From positions 22,996 to 86,995 of IMG/VR virus record IMGVR_UViG_3300017917_003732: DNA of 64,000 nucleotides; one strand, written 5' to 3'. This document shows, piece by piece, positions 35,171 to 43,085 of the stretch (positions within the stretch are counted from its first letter, which is position 1; each line of letters starts with the position of its first letter). A model generated the notes under the pieces. The model was not told the origin of the DNA and did not search any database. It saw only the letters and a program-made list of their open reading frames with translations. A program made the translations under genes and the position numbers. This DNA is from a virus.

Positions 35171-37645
35171 AGTTAAGTCCACCGTCCGGGTCCAGAAGAT
35201 ACCTTGCCCCTCTGGGTACGGACCAGACTTGTTATCTTCTACCACCAAGCTCCCAAGTACCACTGAGGCCAGTCCTGCGCCTCGGCGGGACCAAGGTGCC
35301 GTCGGGTCAACCTCAGGTAATACATCCGCAGGGTACGAAACTGTGACTTCCTGCACCTGCCTGGAGAGCGGTGGATAGGCAATTCGGTGAAATGGGGTAT
35401 TAAGGACAAAAAGAGCCGGGTCATTCAGGGCAACAGAGTAAGCCCTTTCGTATGCCCGATAGTGCATGTCACGAAGCAACGGCTGGGCCTGCTCAGCCAG
35501 TACATCATCAGTTCTGTACAACGCTGGAGACACCAAAACACTGCGATATCTATAGATATGCTGGGTAGTCGTATTCACCCCTGCATCATGTAACCACGAA
35601 TTAAGCCTAAACTCTTTTGAGTTCAACCTTCGAAGTTCAACTGTTGGGTCAGGGATCCAGTCATAGTCCACCACCACATCATCTTCAGGAGCGGGCACAG
35701 TATCAACAATAACCTGCCCTAAAAGTCCGGAAACCGCTAATACAGCCACACGATGCCCGTTAATCCTAACTGTGACATCTTCCGGACTATCCGCAATCTC
35801 TCCTGTCCTAGGGTCAAATAGCCTCCAAGGTAAAGTCCCGTTCTCAGGGTCAGGAAGATGAAAACTCGCCTGTACTTTCAAACGATCAGGACCCACCACA
35901 CCCCTAACCAAAAAACTCCCCCCATTTAGCGAACCACTCAACTCAAGAAAAAGTCCAACATAATCTGTGGTAAAATTACCGCCAGAAAGAACCACTTCAT
36001 CCGAAGTCAAAGTCCCAAAGTAAGTTGACGCAGAAACCTGGATTGTAGCCCCCGTACCACTTTGGACAGTCAGGGCCGGTTTTGCAATTGGCCCATGATC
36101 CGTAAAGATGGACCTAGTACCGATCGGAACAGAACCTACAAAAGAGACCTCACAGTGCAGAGGATCAATGGTATTCCCAACCTCATCCAAAGGTCCAACG
36201 GTGCTAACCCGAACCGAGCACAACCCATCGAGCATTCCGGCCGTGAGGAGGAAAACAGTCCTTACATCAATAGCGCGAACCTCTCTAACTCTTATGACTT
36301 CCGAGTGTGGTCCGGTAATAGCGTAGTTAGCGGAGTCAATAAGATCAGAGTCAATCCTCATGTCCTTGTCAAACGACACAATGAGGGACCCGTCATCTGC
36401 TACACAGTTTGCTGCTAAAACTCGCGGGGCTACCCCGAAAGCGATGAACTCAACAGAACCTGAATAAGGTGTCTGGGATGCCTGCTTGATGAGCCCCTCA
36501 ACAGAGCCCATATAAGACTTCCCAAGAGTCGTCTCAGAAACCTTGAGGATAGCTTCTTTTGCTCCCGCCTTCTGTGTCCAATGAAGTGAGCCAGTTCCAG
36601 GGACAAATGACCCAGGGTCCCAAGGAGACAAGGGCGGAACATAGACCCCATTCGCCGGATCTGTATAGGAAACCTCACGGTCTAACGTGACTACAGATCC
36701 TAAGTAAGAACGAATGCGATAGGGTATAGTAGTAGTTAGGTGAGTACCTTGAATGAACAGGTAATGTCCTACGTGTTCTGGAAGAAAGCTACCAGTTACT
36801 GTATCAAAAGTAAAAGAGGTGAAGTTGACTGGTCTCCCGGACAAAGGAGGAATAACCTGCCCACCAGTGCCTTCTTGCACAACCTCTTGCACAGGCGTTG
36901 CGCTGAAAATGAGAACGGGATATGCCCCTGATTGTTTGGGGGTCACATCAAAATGTTCAGGGTCAGAAACCTGCTCGGCTTCCATTACCTCGGGAAACTC
37001 GACCCCAATAGTCGTTTCATCAATGCTGTAAAACCGAAGTGACCCGATCTGAACGCTCTCGAATAAGGAAACATTCTCGTTCGCTTCGAGCGAGATATTG
37101 AAGTCTGTGCTAACTCCTACCGTTTGAGTAAGGGCTTCGGTAGCATTTGCAATAAAAGGGGAAATTCCCTCCTCAAGCACGAACTCTTCTTCTGGTCTTA
37201 CATGGAACCCGAACTGAAGCTCCTCTACAAGAGTGACGGTTTCGACGCCATCGAGGTGAGCCCCGGCAACATTGAATACATAGCTAAAAGTGGCAGTGGA
37301 CCCGGCTAAGGTAACGACCGAGATGTCCACCTGAATCGGATTTCCATCCGGAAAATCAGGGTGTGAAGAAACATCAACCGTTAGGTTAGGACCATCAAAA
37401 ACTACAGTCCCACCAAAAGGAGTGACAAACTCTGAGTCCAAAAGGACACGAGCGCCATTTAGGAAAAGCTGGAGTGTGTAGGACTCAAACTCAGATAAGC
37501 AGTATAAGGTGAATTGGACAGGGGTGTCTACCGGAGAGCCAGAGCTATCAATCGCTGGGTTCGCAGACTCAAGCGATACACCCCCGGACTCGAGAGACAA
37601 CCCTCCATATGGGGTTGTCCCGAATGGGTTAATGCCGTAAGTCAC
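31970..37645 (-). CDS. LamG-like multi-domain appendage protein (1891 aa)
   Basis: A 1891-residue protein starting at GTG 37645 with GAGGTG upstream. The N-terminal tag YGINPFGTTPYGG is shared with the 611-residue neighbour. It then has an Ig-like strand set, LxLxExL strands (about 130-195), a bacterial Ig-like segment (SLIVSFDKDMRIDS), and several beta modules, two of them adjacent at about 1348-1411 and 1432-1495 (GVQVGDDLVIDHG; GVRTGDDLVIESG). Four concanavalin A/LamG-like units are marked by HxYRxxKxxxGxxxxFxxD: about 825-985, 1188-1315, 1492-1572 and 1795-1891. LamG folds often bind glycans, so host surface recognition is a reasonable inference. The last unit stops right after FLVDP, so the C-terminus appears truncated. 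Confidence 0.85.
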   Translation of the reverse strand: MTYGINPFGTTPYGGLSLESGGVSLESANPAIDSSGSPVDTPVQFTLYCLSEFESYTLQLFLNGARVLLDSEFVTPFGGTVVFDGPNLTVDVSSHPDFPDGNPIQVDISVVTLAGSTATFSYVFNVAGAHLDGVETVTLVEELQFGFHVRPEEEFVLEEGISPFIANATEALTQTVGVSTDFNISLEANENVSLFESVQIGSLRFYSIDETTIGVEFPEVMEAEQVSDPEHFDVTPKQSGAYPVLIFSATPVQEVVQEGTGGQVIPPLSGRPVNFTSFTFDTVTGSFLPEHVGHYLFIQGTHLTTTIPYRIRSYLGSVVTLDREVSYTDPANGVYVPPLSPWDPGSFVPGTGSLHWTQKAGAKEAILKVSETTLGKSYMGSVEGLIKQASQTPYSGSVEFIAFGVAPRVLAANCVADDGSLIVSFDKDMRIDSDLIDSANYAITGPHSEVIRVREVRAIDVRTVFLLTAGMLDGLCSVRVSTVGPLDEVGNTIDPLHCEVSFVGSVPIGTRSIFTDHGPIAKPALTVQSGTGATIQVSASTYFGTLTSDEVVLSGGNFTTDYVGLFLELSGSLNGGSFLVRGVVGPDRLKVQASFHLPDPENGTLPWRLFDPRTGEIADSPEDVTVRINGHRVAVLAVSGLLGQVIVDTVPAPEDDVVVDYDWIPDPTVELRRLNSKEFRLNSWLHDAGVNTTTQHIYRYRSVLVSPALYRTDDVLAEQAQPLLRDMHYRAYERAYSVALNDPALFVLNTPFHRIAYPPLSRQVQEVTVSYPADVLPEVDPTAPWSRRGAGLASVVLGSLVVEDNKSGPYPEGQGIFWTRTVDLTFPSVYAATWRMRINSTSPDGVNTGVAVGFSDENRVVVLGYLLDNGVRKVGFLKQGYGNRQANPDAWTGGVSFEGNPTGLPFELDWSILHSYRFFRDRDGVVRFYVDGEIVENLRITENELPYLDELDAPFNEVQNVYFGSLGRQATNLSTWDFVRYVTVPINPEQSAPSVFVSYEGDTYPENAMVPWTPVGYHGNESLVDGELYLDSTSSTNASEIGLVGGDFKGFTRIEPLLGMSSDVTLDLGVCLRTYTHGVAPNAVMAAIDDGARLVQVCFFPSKPQPKLSYPGRSLPQEASPKPWTSLGTATAYMVGRILRIEDTSVLDGRVFAINDLEPIGSDTRIIETSLDWFAEAKFQVFSYTPDGSSENFAGATIDIFDGTHTVGILTRVDPDTGERQIAWHSDGQVRSSASAIIPFDWFDGKVHIYRVVKSTSGNLVSLFIDNQYKGSLSYDLFDSTHGNPTYSFGSSTLSSMAACSVVEWHYANVWRAQSLSGVRHYVGIWKGSDPNSLIGYHLPLRTSGQAMTAGNTLTNSLTDFVALGVQVGDDLVIDHGVNRGVYSILSVDPTVLTFSDSFPQTGLTSVSYRIPAQTDWRATSQVPIRTTGIGTTSLTVLSDSSKDFVSLGVRTGDDLVIESGPNAGTFPISSVTSTDLTILGSFTAPLEVSYLVVLHEIWNSHHYKLIRSPSGFVSLFQDLNPEPLISIDYSEVNLPPSSVGIPYLINRGLPSVSWGAFDSENISQTAWDFVRYGVTRPPSEVRIVPAHQVLNQRNIMSSPEHLFGTIRHNHTNFACSSTGIPYPWEEYSLTPELVAFTRLNEGTPLVPQTQTYEIRRPLPEVSYLSILNQPTNQLNSKSFRLNDATYEVTIVVPDDVLYNSLQVLEKSSGDRDLISPISDEVGLVKLGKLSWQNTICVGYQGDVLPEQDLSYGTPWVIQSEDPAQVSTTVFGGILTYAVGSNPTRTIYRNATPLTDPIGLTTRVDFRLRLLSDSTLGMGDSGVRFGFSALGLTAALAFVATPLGDREVQLIDLNSNEVLGSISFDYLDGDYHTYRLVKNVSEGAIDFLVDP

Positions 37646-37653
37646 GTGTCACC

Positions 37654-38130
37654 TCACACTTGCCAAAGCTCTGCAATTATGATATCCACAAGAGGGCCAC
37701 CGTAAGGGGGAGGATAGGGGTAGGGCTGACTTACGACATTCGTGACCCAAGTGACATAAATAGGACCAGGAGCCCCGGAGTCCCTAGCTCTCTTTTTGAC
37801 ATAGGTGATCATCCCCCCACCAGTGGCATATGCCGTGCCAGCCGTATAGATTGGATGTTGAATACCGATCCTGTTGATTGTTCGATCAACAGCTTCTTCT
37901 TTGGTAATCTGAACATCGGTAGGGTAATTCGATACCATCCGAGGAAGCATCAAGCTTTCAGTATGTGCCGAGGCAAGTATATCATCGAATGGATATTCGG
38001 ATACCTCACGAACTATGTTGACATACCAAGTGGAAGAAGAGATGGAACTCAAAGCTCTGATAGCAACTTGACGGAGAATATCTGTGTACCACCTGGAAGC
38101 GGCCAATTGACTATCGATGACAATTGTCAT
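37654..38130 (-). CDS. Hypothetical structural protein (158 aa)
   Basis: A 158-residue protein starting at ATG 38130 behind a strong GAGGTGAG ribosome binding site and ending 8 bases before the 1891-residue protein. The first 60 residues are helical (LAASRWYTDILRQVAIRALSS). The middle is mixed. The last third (PIYVTWVTNVVSQPYPYPPP) ends in a Pro/Tyr-rich stretch and a strand (LVDIIIAELWQV). No family is recognised. Sitting between the four-paralogue array and the giant LamG protein, it could be a connector. Confidence 0.65.
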   Translation of the reverse strand: MTIVIDSQLAASRWYTDILRQVAIRALSSISSSTWYVNIVREVSEYPFDDILASAHTESLMLPRMVSNYPTDVQITKEEAVDRTINRIGIQHPIYTAGTAYATGGGMITYVKKRARDSGAPGPIYVTWVTNVVSQPYPYPPPYGGPLVDIIIAELWQV

Positions 38131-38138
38131 GTCTCACC

Positions 38139-39371
38139 TCACCCGCATAGTCCGGTCACCCCAAGCCTATTTGGGAAAGAAAGAGGATTAAGGCCTACTA
38201 TCCAAGGGATAAGCATCTTGTAGTTGGTGACAGTCGGAGTACCAATCACCAATTTAGTGCCATCAGAGTTGAAACTCAGGTTAGATATGTTTTGCACTAC
38301 CTGGAAAAACTCAATACTCCCAGCATAACCATCATAGTACTCAGATGCGCAGACCAAACAAGGTAGAGCATCATAGGTAGACGGGTAGAAGCTAAATAAC
38401 CTGTTAGGTGAGCACTGATTCCCACTGAGACCTAGTACTTCAGACAGCATTGAAATCTTGACATTTCTAACCTCATACTGCCCATAGGTATTGAAAGCGA
38501 TCCCACCACTATCTGTAGAAGTACCGGTGATTCCCCCAAAAACTGTACCCGCAGCTGGAAAAGAGACAGTTAGACCACCAATCATGATATAAGGGTCAGT
38601 CAAAACAGGAAGATTCTCTCGCCGAACATAGACACCGGTATAAGTAAAGTGATAGTTCACATCAAATGAGTTATCATGCAGAATAAGCAACCCATCATGA
38701 TCTGCCAAAAAACTATAACGAGTAAGGCTAGCTGTAGGCCCCGTATTGAAAACAAGATTCAAGCTCTGCTTCGATGTTAAATGAGCCCCTCCAGGCTCCG
38801 AGTTGCTCCTAGGGAATACATAGAGACCCAGACCACCTGTTGGCACCTTCCAAACCGGATTTCCCTTTGCTTGGTTACCAAAAGAATTAGGGTCCCCGTA
38901 GGTCCCTAGAGTCCCATTCCACGGGTTTTTATCACCACCGATACCGACCCCCATCTGAATGGCAACCCAATGATCATTTGACCCGTTATTGGCCGACCCA
39001 TTCGCCAACGCCGGACCAGACCCAGGAGCAGCACCCCAAGTATCATTGTACTTCACATACTGAGCCAAAATGTAAAAAGGCTCGTTGCGAATCCCAGCAT
39101 AGCTTGAATTTGCCGGAGTCGTGGTTCCAGTTCTCCACTCGAACAAGTACCAAGCATTAGAGGTAAAAGGGTTCGTTTCATCCCAATAACCTATTGAATC
39201 GGCAGAAGCCGATAGTCCTGCAAACCTAGCCCGAAGAGTCACGACCCCCTGGCTTTCCAAGTACATAAGGAAGTCATAGAGTCCCTTAAAAAACTCCTGT
39301 GCATTCTGGTAAACATTAGTGCCAGTGTACCAAGAGTAACAATCCAACTTCCCAAAGACTTGACCAGCCAT
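38139..39371 (-). CDS. Tandem appendage paralogue 4 (410 aa)
   Basis: The last-transcribed member of a four-gene tandem family. It shares with its neighbours a GxxxCYS start, NAQEFFKGLYDFLMYLE, YWDETNPFTSNAWYLFEW, an IQMGVGIGGDKNPWNGTLG core, PVWKVPTGG, VFPRSNS, YSFLADHDGLLIL, YTGVY, NRLFSF, YDGYAGSIEFFQVV, GTKLVIGTPTV and a closing NRLGVTG. It is closest to the gene at 39391-40623, with which it shares NAQEFFKGLYDFL and the WYLFEWRTG phrase. The sequence looks beta-rich and virion-structural. No catalytic motif is visible. The start ATG 39371 has GAGGG seven bases upstream. The copies could form hetero-oligomers, or different copies could be used for different hosts; the sequence does not decide. 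Confidence 0.82.
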   Translation of the reverse strand: MAGQVFGKLDCYSWYTGTNVYQNAQEFFKGLYDFLMYLESQGVVTLRARFAGLSASADSIGYWDETNPFTSNAWYLFEWRTGTTTPANSSYAGIRNEPFYILAQYVKYNDTWGAAPGSGPALANGSANNGSNDHWVAIQMGVGIGGDKNPWNGTLGTYGDPNSFGNQAKGNPVWKVPTGGLGLYVFPRSNSEPGGAHLTSKQSLNLVFNTGPTASLTRYSFLADHDGLLILHDNSFDVNYHFTYTGVYVRRENLPVLTDPYIMIGGLTVSFPAAGTVFGGITGTSTDSGGIAFNTYGQYEVRNVKISMLSEVLGLSGNQCSPNRLFSFYPSTYDALPCLVCASEYYDGYAGSIEFFQVVQNISNLSFNSDGTKLVIGTPTVTNYKMLIPWIVGLNPLSFPNRLGVTGLCG

Positions 39372-39390
39372 GATTAGACCCTCAAGATGA

Positions 39391-40623
39391 TCAGAGAAGC
39401 GCTCCAGTCGTACCCAAACGATTCACACCAGAAAGTGGAGCAACAGAAGAGTTCCAAGGTATGACTGCCTTGTAAGCTGATACGGTCGGGGAGCCGATAA
39501 CAAGCTTTGTACCAGCTGCATTTCGTTCCAAGTTGGCCGAGTTTTGAATTACCTTGAAAAACTCTATACTCCCGGCAAACCCAGCCACTGTTTCATAAGG
39601 CTGAACAAGATATGGCATCTCATCATAGGTTGGAGTTGCAAATAAACGATTAGGCTGTGTTAGATTCGTGCTCCAACCAAGAGCCTCGTTAAGATTTGAA
39701 ACTTGAATGTTGCGAACATCATAGAAATCGGTGCCAAGAGATGTCCTATTAGCGATCCCTCCTTGATCACCACTAGCACCCGTGAGATCCCCCCAAGTGG
39801 CAGGTGAAGTCGGAAGAGATACTGTCCTGCCTCCGATCATGAGATAAGGGTCCTGAATACCAGCAAGACCACTCCTCAAGGAATGAACCCCGGTATACAA
39901 AAAATGGTAGTTTGCGTCATTCGAATCATCGAACAACAACATTAGCCCATCATGATCAGCAAGAAAATGATATCGTGCTTGCACTCCGCTACTGGGCCCG
40001 ATGAATGTTGCAGCTAAGTTCTGTTTGTTTGTAACGAATGATCCCCCACTATTGTTGCAACGAGGGAAAACGTAGAGCCCTTGCCCACCACTCGGAACTT
40101 TCCAAACAGGTGCTCCCTTAGCTTGGCTACCAAACGAACCCGAATCACCATATGTCCCAAGGGTTCCATTCCAAGGATTATTATCCCCTCCGATGCCTAC
40201 TCCCATTTGTATACTTACCCAAGCTTCAGAATTGGTAATAGTAAGTTGCCCAAAGCTCGCAGAGGGACTCGCCGGTCCAGTTTGTGCCCAATCACTCGCA
40301 TCTGTAGCCCATTGCACAAGAATGTAAAATGGCTCACTCCTACTTCCGGCATAACTTGGATTCGACGGGCTCGTGCTACCTGTACGCCACTCAAACAGGT
40401 ACCAAGCATTGGCTGTAAATGGGGCCGCCTGATTCCAATAATCAATTGCCGCAGCAGATGAAGCACCCGTACCTGCATATCTTGCTCGAAGAGTCACGAT
40501 CCCAAGTGTCTCAAGGTACACAAGGAAGTCGTATAAACCCTTGAAGAACTCCTGGGCATTGACAAATGCAGTACCAGGGTTAGCTGAGACACACTCGATT
40601 TTCCCATAAGCCTGACCTGCCAT
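39391..40623 (-). CDS. Tandem appendage paralogue 3 (410 aa)
   Basis: The third-transcribed member of the four-gene family, 410 residues from ATG 40623. An in-frame start at 40770 would overlap the previous gene by 139 bases and is rejected. It shares NAQEFFKGLYDFLVYLE, TLRARYAG, AWYLFEWRTG, IQMGVGIGGDNNPWNGTLG, PVWKVPSGG, VFPRCNN, YHFLADHDGLMLL, YTGVH, NRLF, FAGSIEFFKVIQN and GTKLVIGSPTV with its neighbour at 38139-39371. Length and order of conserved blocks are the same, so the two are recent relatives. The protein is probably an exposed structural subunit. The most variable stretch is the central loop after GGDNNPWNG and the region around the GASGDQGG segment. Confidence 0.82.
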   Translation of the reverse strand: MAGQAYGKIECVSANPGTAFVNAQEFFKGLYDFLVYLETLGIVTLRARYAGTGASSAAAIDYWNQAAPFTANAWYLFEWRTGSTSPSNPSYAGSRSEPFYILVQWATDASDWAQTGPASPSASFGQLTITNSEAWVSIQMGVGIGGDNNPWNGTLGTYGDSGSFGSQAKGAPVWKVPSGGQGLYVFPRCNNSGGSFVTNKQNLAATFIGPSSGVQARYHFLADHDGLMLLFDDSNDANYHFLYTGVHSLRSGLAGIQDPYLMIGGRTVSLPTSPATWGDLTGASGDQGGIANRTSLGTDFYDVRNIQVSNLNEALGWSTNLTQPNRLFATPTYDEMPYLVQPYETVAGFAGSIEFFKVIQNSANLERNAAGTKLVIGSPTVSAYKAVIPWNSSVAPLSGVNRLGTTGALL

Positions 40624-40631
40624 ACTGCCTC

Positions 40632-41867
40632 CTAGAAGACGAGCCCCTCTCGGGTCAAACCGATACCTGGATTCACATTGGGGGGCCAAGGGACCGAAAG
40701 CTTGACAACATTGGGGATGGCCGTAGACCCACCCACGACCAGACGAGTACCATTGCCGGTTGTGCGGCACCGAGCTTCAGCACCGGCTACCTCGCGAATA
40801 AAATCAATTTGCCCAGCATACCCATACCAATTCGGGGCCTCCCACATAGCAAGAGGGATAGGGAAGTCGTCTAAGACAGGAATAGAAAAGTACTTGTTAG
40901 GCAATCCTAAAACATAGGGTGATAGCGAGTCAAAAAAAGTCTGATAGCGATCAATGAGCAAGCCCTTGACACCATTTACTGCTGGGTCTGGACCAGGGAT
41001 CCCCCCTCCGTTACAAGGGTTCGAAGTTCCATAACCTCTACCGTCAATGCTTCCATACACCTGATTTCGAATAATAGGCAATGGGTTTGTGATCGTATTG
41101 ATCATGACCATCGGATAATCAAAAGTCAGATAAGGTCGCGGGACAAACAACCCGAAGTAGGTCAAAGCCCAAGTTTCAGTATAGTACTGATCCCAGAGGA
41201 TCACGAGGTTATCATCATCTGTAATAATGTGCATCGTAGCTGAAAAGGTAGCATTATTGCCATCCCTATAGGCAATATGGCTCATGTTTTCTCTATTAGT
41301 CACATGAGCCCCTCCCACATTATTGGAACGAGGGTAAACCAAAGCGGCTGAGCCTCCCTCCGGAGTCTTCCACACTGGAGTACCTTTAACATTTTCCCCT
41401 AGGGTCCCACTGCCATTCCATGGGTTCTGATCCCCTCCAATTCCAATGGCAAACTGAATGGCAACACGAGTATTACCCCCACTAGAGTTTGTATTATCCT
41501 CACATTTTCCTGGGTTACCAGGGGCAGACCCAAAAACAGCTTGGTCATCCCTATTCCACTGCACAAGAACATACCAAGGGTATGTTCTAGGTCCAAGGTA
41601 CAACGGATTCTCGGTCAAGGTGTTCATCCGAAAGACGAACCAAGCATTATTCCTGAATGGGTTGGGCTCGTCCCAATAATTGACATCAGCCGCACCACCC
41701 CCGAAACCTCCATGACGGGCAATCTCGGTCATATTCGGGTGAACTTTGAAAGTCTTATAGATAGAGGTAAAAACTTCTTGAGTCGTCTCCCGATACGTCC
41801 CATACCCACCAGAATATGGACGCTGCCCAAAATAACACTCGACCCGTCCTCGAATCGTGCCAGACAT
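40632..41867 (-). CDS. Tandem appendage paralogue 2 (411 aa)
   Basis: The second-transcribed member, 411 residues. Conserved blocks: GTIRGRVECYF, HPNMTEIARHGGFGG, YWDEPNPFRNNAWFVFRMN, IQFAIGIGGDQNPWNGSGTLG, KGTPVWKTPEGG, VYPRSNNVGGAHVTNREN, IITDDDNLVIL, YFGLFVPR, PNKYFS, WYGYAGQIDFIREV, NGTRLVVGG and LTREGLVF. It pairs with the gene at 41877-43082 (RxxECY/GKIDCY start, HPNMTEIAR, IDFIREV/IDLIREV). Several glycine-rich turns and aromatic strands suggest a beta-sandwich or beta-prism fold. No active-site signature is visible. Confidence 0.82.
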   Translation of the reverse strand: MSGTIRGRVECYFGQRPYSGGYGTYRETTQEVFTSIYKTFKVHPNMTEIARHGGFGGGAADVNYWDEPNPFRNNAWFVFRMNTLTENPLYLGPRTYPWYVLVQWNRDDQAVFGSAPGNPGKCEDNTNSSGGNTRVAIQFAIGIGGDQNPWNGSGTLGENVKGTPVWKTPEGGSAALVYPRSNNVGGAHVTNRENMSHIAYRDGNNATFSATMHIITDDDNLVILWDQYYTETWALTYFGLFVPRPYLTFDYPMVMINTITNPLPIIRNQVYGSIDGRGYGTSNPCNGGGIPGPDPAVNGVKGLLIDRYQTFFDSLSPYVLGLPNKYFSIPVLDDFPIPLAMWEAPNWYGYAGQIDFIREVAGAEARCRTTGNGTRLVVGGSTAIPNVVKLSVPWPPNVNPGIGLTREGLVF

Positions 41868-41876
41868 AGAGGGACC

Positions 41877-43082
41877 TCATGGGAAAGTAATACCAGCCCG
41901 AGTGAAATTCGATCGAGGCACCGTTGACCCGTTCCATGGCACGGTCAGCTTCACCCCAAAGGGACTATTAGCTCCAAACGCAGCCCTAGTCCTCCCTACA
42001 TTAGCATCGTGAGGAGAAAATCCAAAAACCTCACGAATAAGGTCAATTTCACCTGCATACCCGTAAAAACTTGGGGACTCATATGAAATGACAGGAATTT
42101 TCCACTCATCGAACTGCTCAGAAGGGAACATCTTGTTCGGCGCTGCATAAGCACTGAAGAACTCGTCATACCTAGAGGTGATCACCCCTCTAACCGATTC
42201 AGTACTCACACTATTCCAGGGAATTCCCCCTCCTGGGGCCACTCCAGTGGTTGGGCCATAAACATTGTTCACCGTAGTGATGGGTAAACTCGATGAGATC
42301 TGAACCATCGGATAATTAATTGTTATCCCAGGTCTAACTGTATAAAGCCCAAAGTAAGTCAAAGCCCAAGTAGACGCATCATCACCTACGTTTGTCAAAA
42401 GAATAAGATCATCATCATCTGCCAAAAAATGATACCTAACAGGGGAAGTAGCGCCTGTATTAAGTACAGTAGAGCAATTCTCACGACTAGTTGCATGAGA
42501 CCCACCAAGGTTACTTGATCTTGGGAAAACGAACGTCCCCTGAAATCCAGAGGGTGACCCAGCAGTAGTCTTCCACACTGGAGTACCTTTGGTGTTTGCC
42601 CCTAACGTTCCACCGCCATTCCATGCCACCTCACTAGTACCCGCAATAGTTCCCACTGGAATAGCAAACTGAATCCCAATGACGCCATTGCTACCTCCAG
42701 GGTTGGTGGCCCCCTCAATAAGACAAGGAGCAGCTGGGGAAGCATTGACATTTTGCCCCCCGTCCGCCCGGTAAAAAACAACATGAACATACCATGGAAA
42801 AGTCCTTGGTCCACTATATCCTGTAGGATTCGCAGACCCATTCTCCAAGGTGGCATCATTCATTCTGAAAACATACCACGCAAGATGCTTAAACGGGTTC
42901 GTTTCGTCGTAATAATCTACACTAGATGCTGAACCCCCAGAACCACCGTTTCGAGCGATCTCGGTCATATTGGGGTGGCTTTTGAAAAAGTCATAAAGTC
43001 CCTTAAATACACATTGAGCCGTGTTGTATTGGTTCAGAGTATTTGAGTAACAGTCAATCTTTCCCCTTAATGTTCCACCCAT
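41877..43082 (-). CDS. Tandem appendage paralogue 1 (401 aa)
   Basis: The first-transcribed member, 401 residues, just after the PKD-like protein. Blocks: GTLRGKIDCYS, CVFKGLYDFFKSHPNMTEIARNGGSGG, YYDETNPFKHLAWYVFRMN, IQFAIPVG, WNGGGTLGANTKGTPVWKT, VFPRSSNLGGSHATSREN, YHFLADDDDLILL, YFGLYTVRPG, PNKMFP, FYGYAGEIDLIREV. The usual GIGGDxNPWNG core is altered here to PVGTIAGTSEVAWNG, so this copy has diverged at the family's most conserved spot. KGLYDFF links it to the other pair and HPNMTEIAR to its immediate neighbour, so it may be closest to the ancestral form. Confidence 0.82.
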   Translation of the reverse strand: MGGTLRGKIDCYSNTLNQYNTAQCVFKGLYDFFKSHPNMTEIARNGGSGGSASSVDYYDETNPFKHLAWYVFRMNDATLENGSANPTGYSGPRTFPWYVHVVFYRADGGQNVNASPAAPCLIEGATNPGGSNGVIGIQFAIPVGTIAGTSEVAWNGGGTLGANTKGTPVWKTTAGSPSGFQGTFVFPRSSNLGGSHATSRENCSTVLNTGATSPVRYHFLADDDDLILLTNVGDDASTWALTYFGLYTVRPGITINYPMVQISSSLPITTVNNVYGPTTGVAPGGGIPWNSVSTESVRGVITSRYDEFFSAYAAPNKMFPSEQFDEWKIPVISYESPSFYGYAGEIDLIREVFGFSPHDANVGRTRAAFGANSPFGVKLTVPWNGSTVPRSNFTRAGITFP

Positions 43083-43085
43083 GTC

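Larger units (their letters stand above)
38139..43082 (-). repeat. Tandem array of four paralogous appendage genes
   Basis: Four genes of 401-411 residues lie head to tail with gaps of 8 to 19 bases: 41877-43082, 40632-41867, 39391-40623 and 38139-39371 in transcription order. They fall into two pairs by shared phrases: the first two share HPNMTEIARxGG, the last two share NAQEFFKGLYDFL and LVxLxxxGxVTLRAR-type segments. The pattern fits two rounds of duplication. Confidence 0.85.

Noticed and set aside
40632-40770. Longer start for the gene at 39391-40623
   Set aside because: It would overlap the previous gene by 139 bases and add a Cys/Trp-rich leader unlike the other paralogues; ATG 40623 aligns with the family start.
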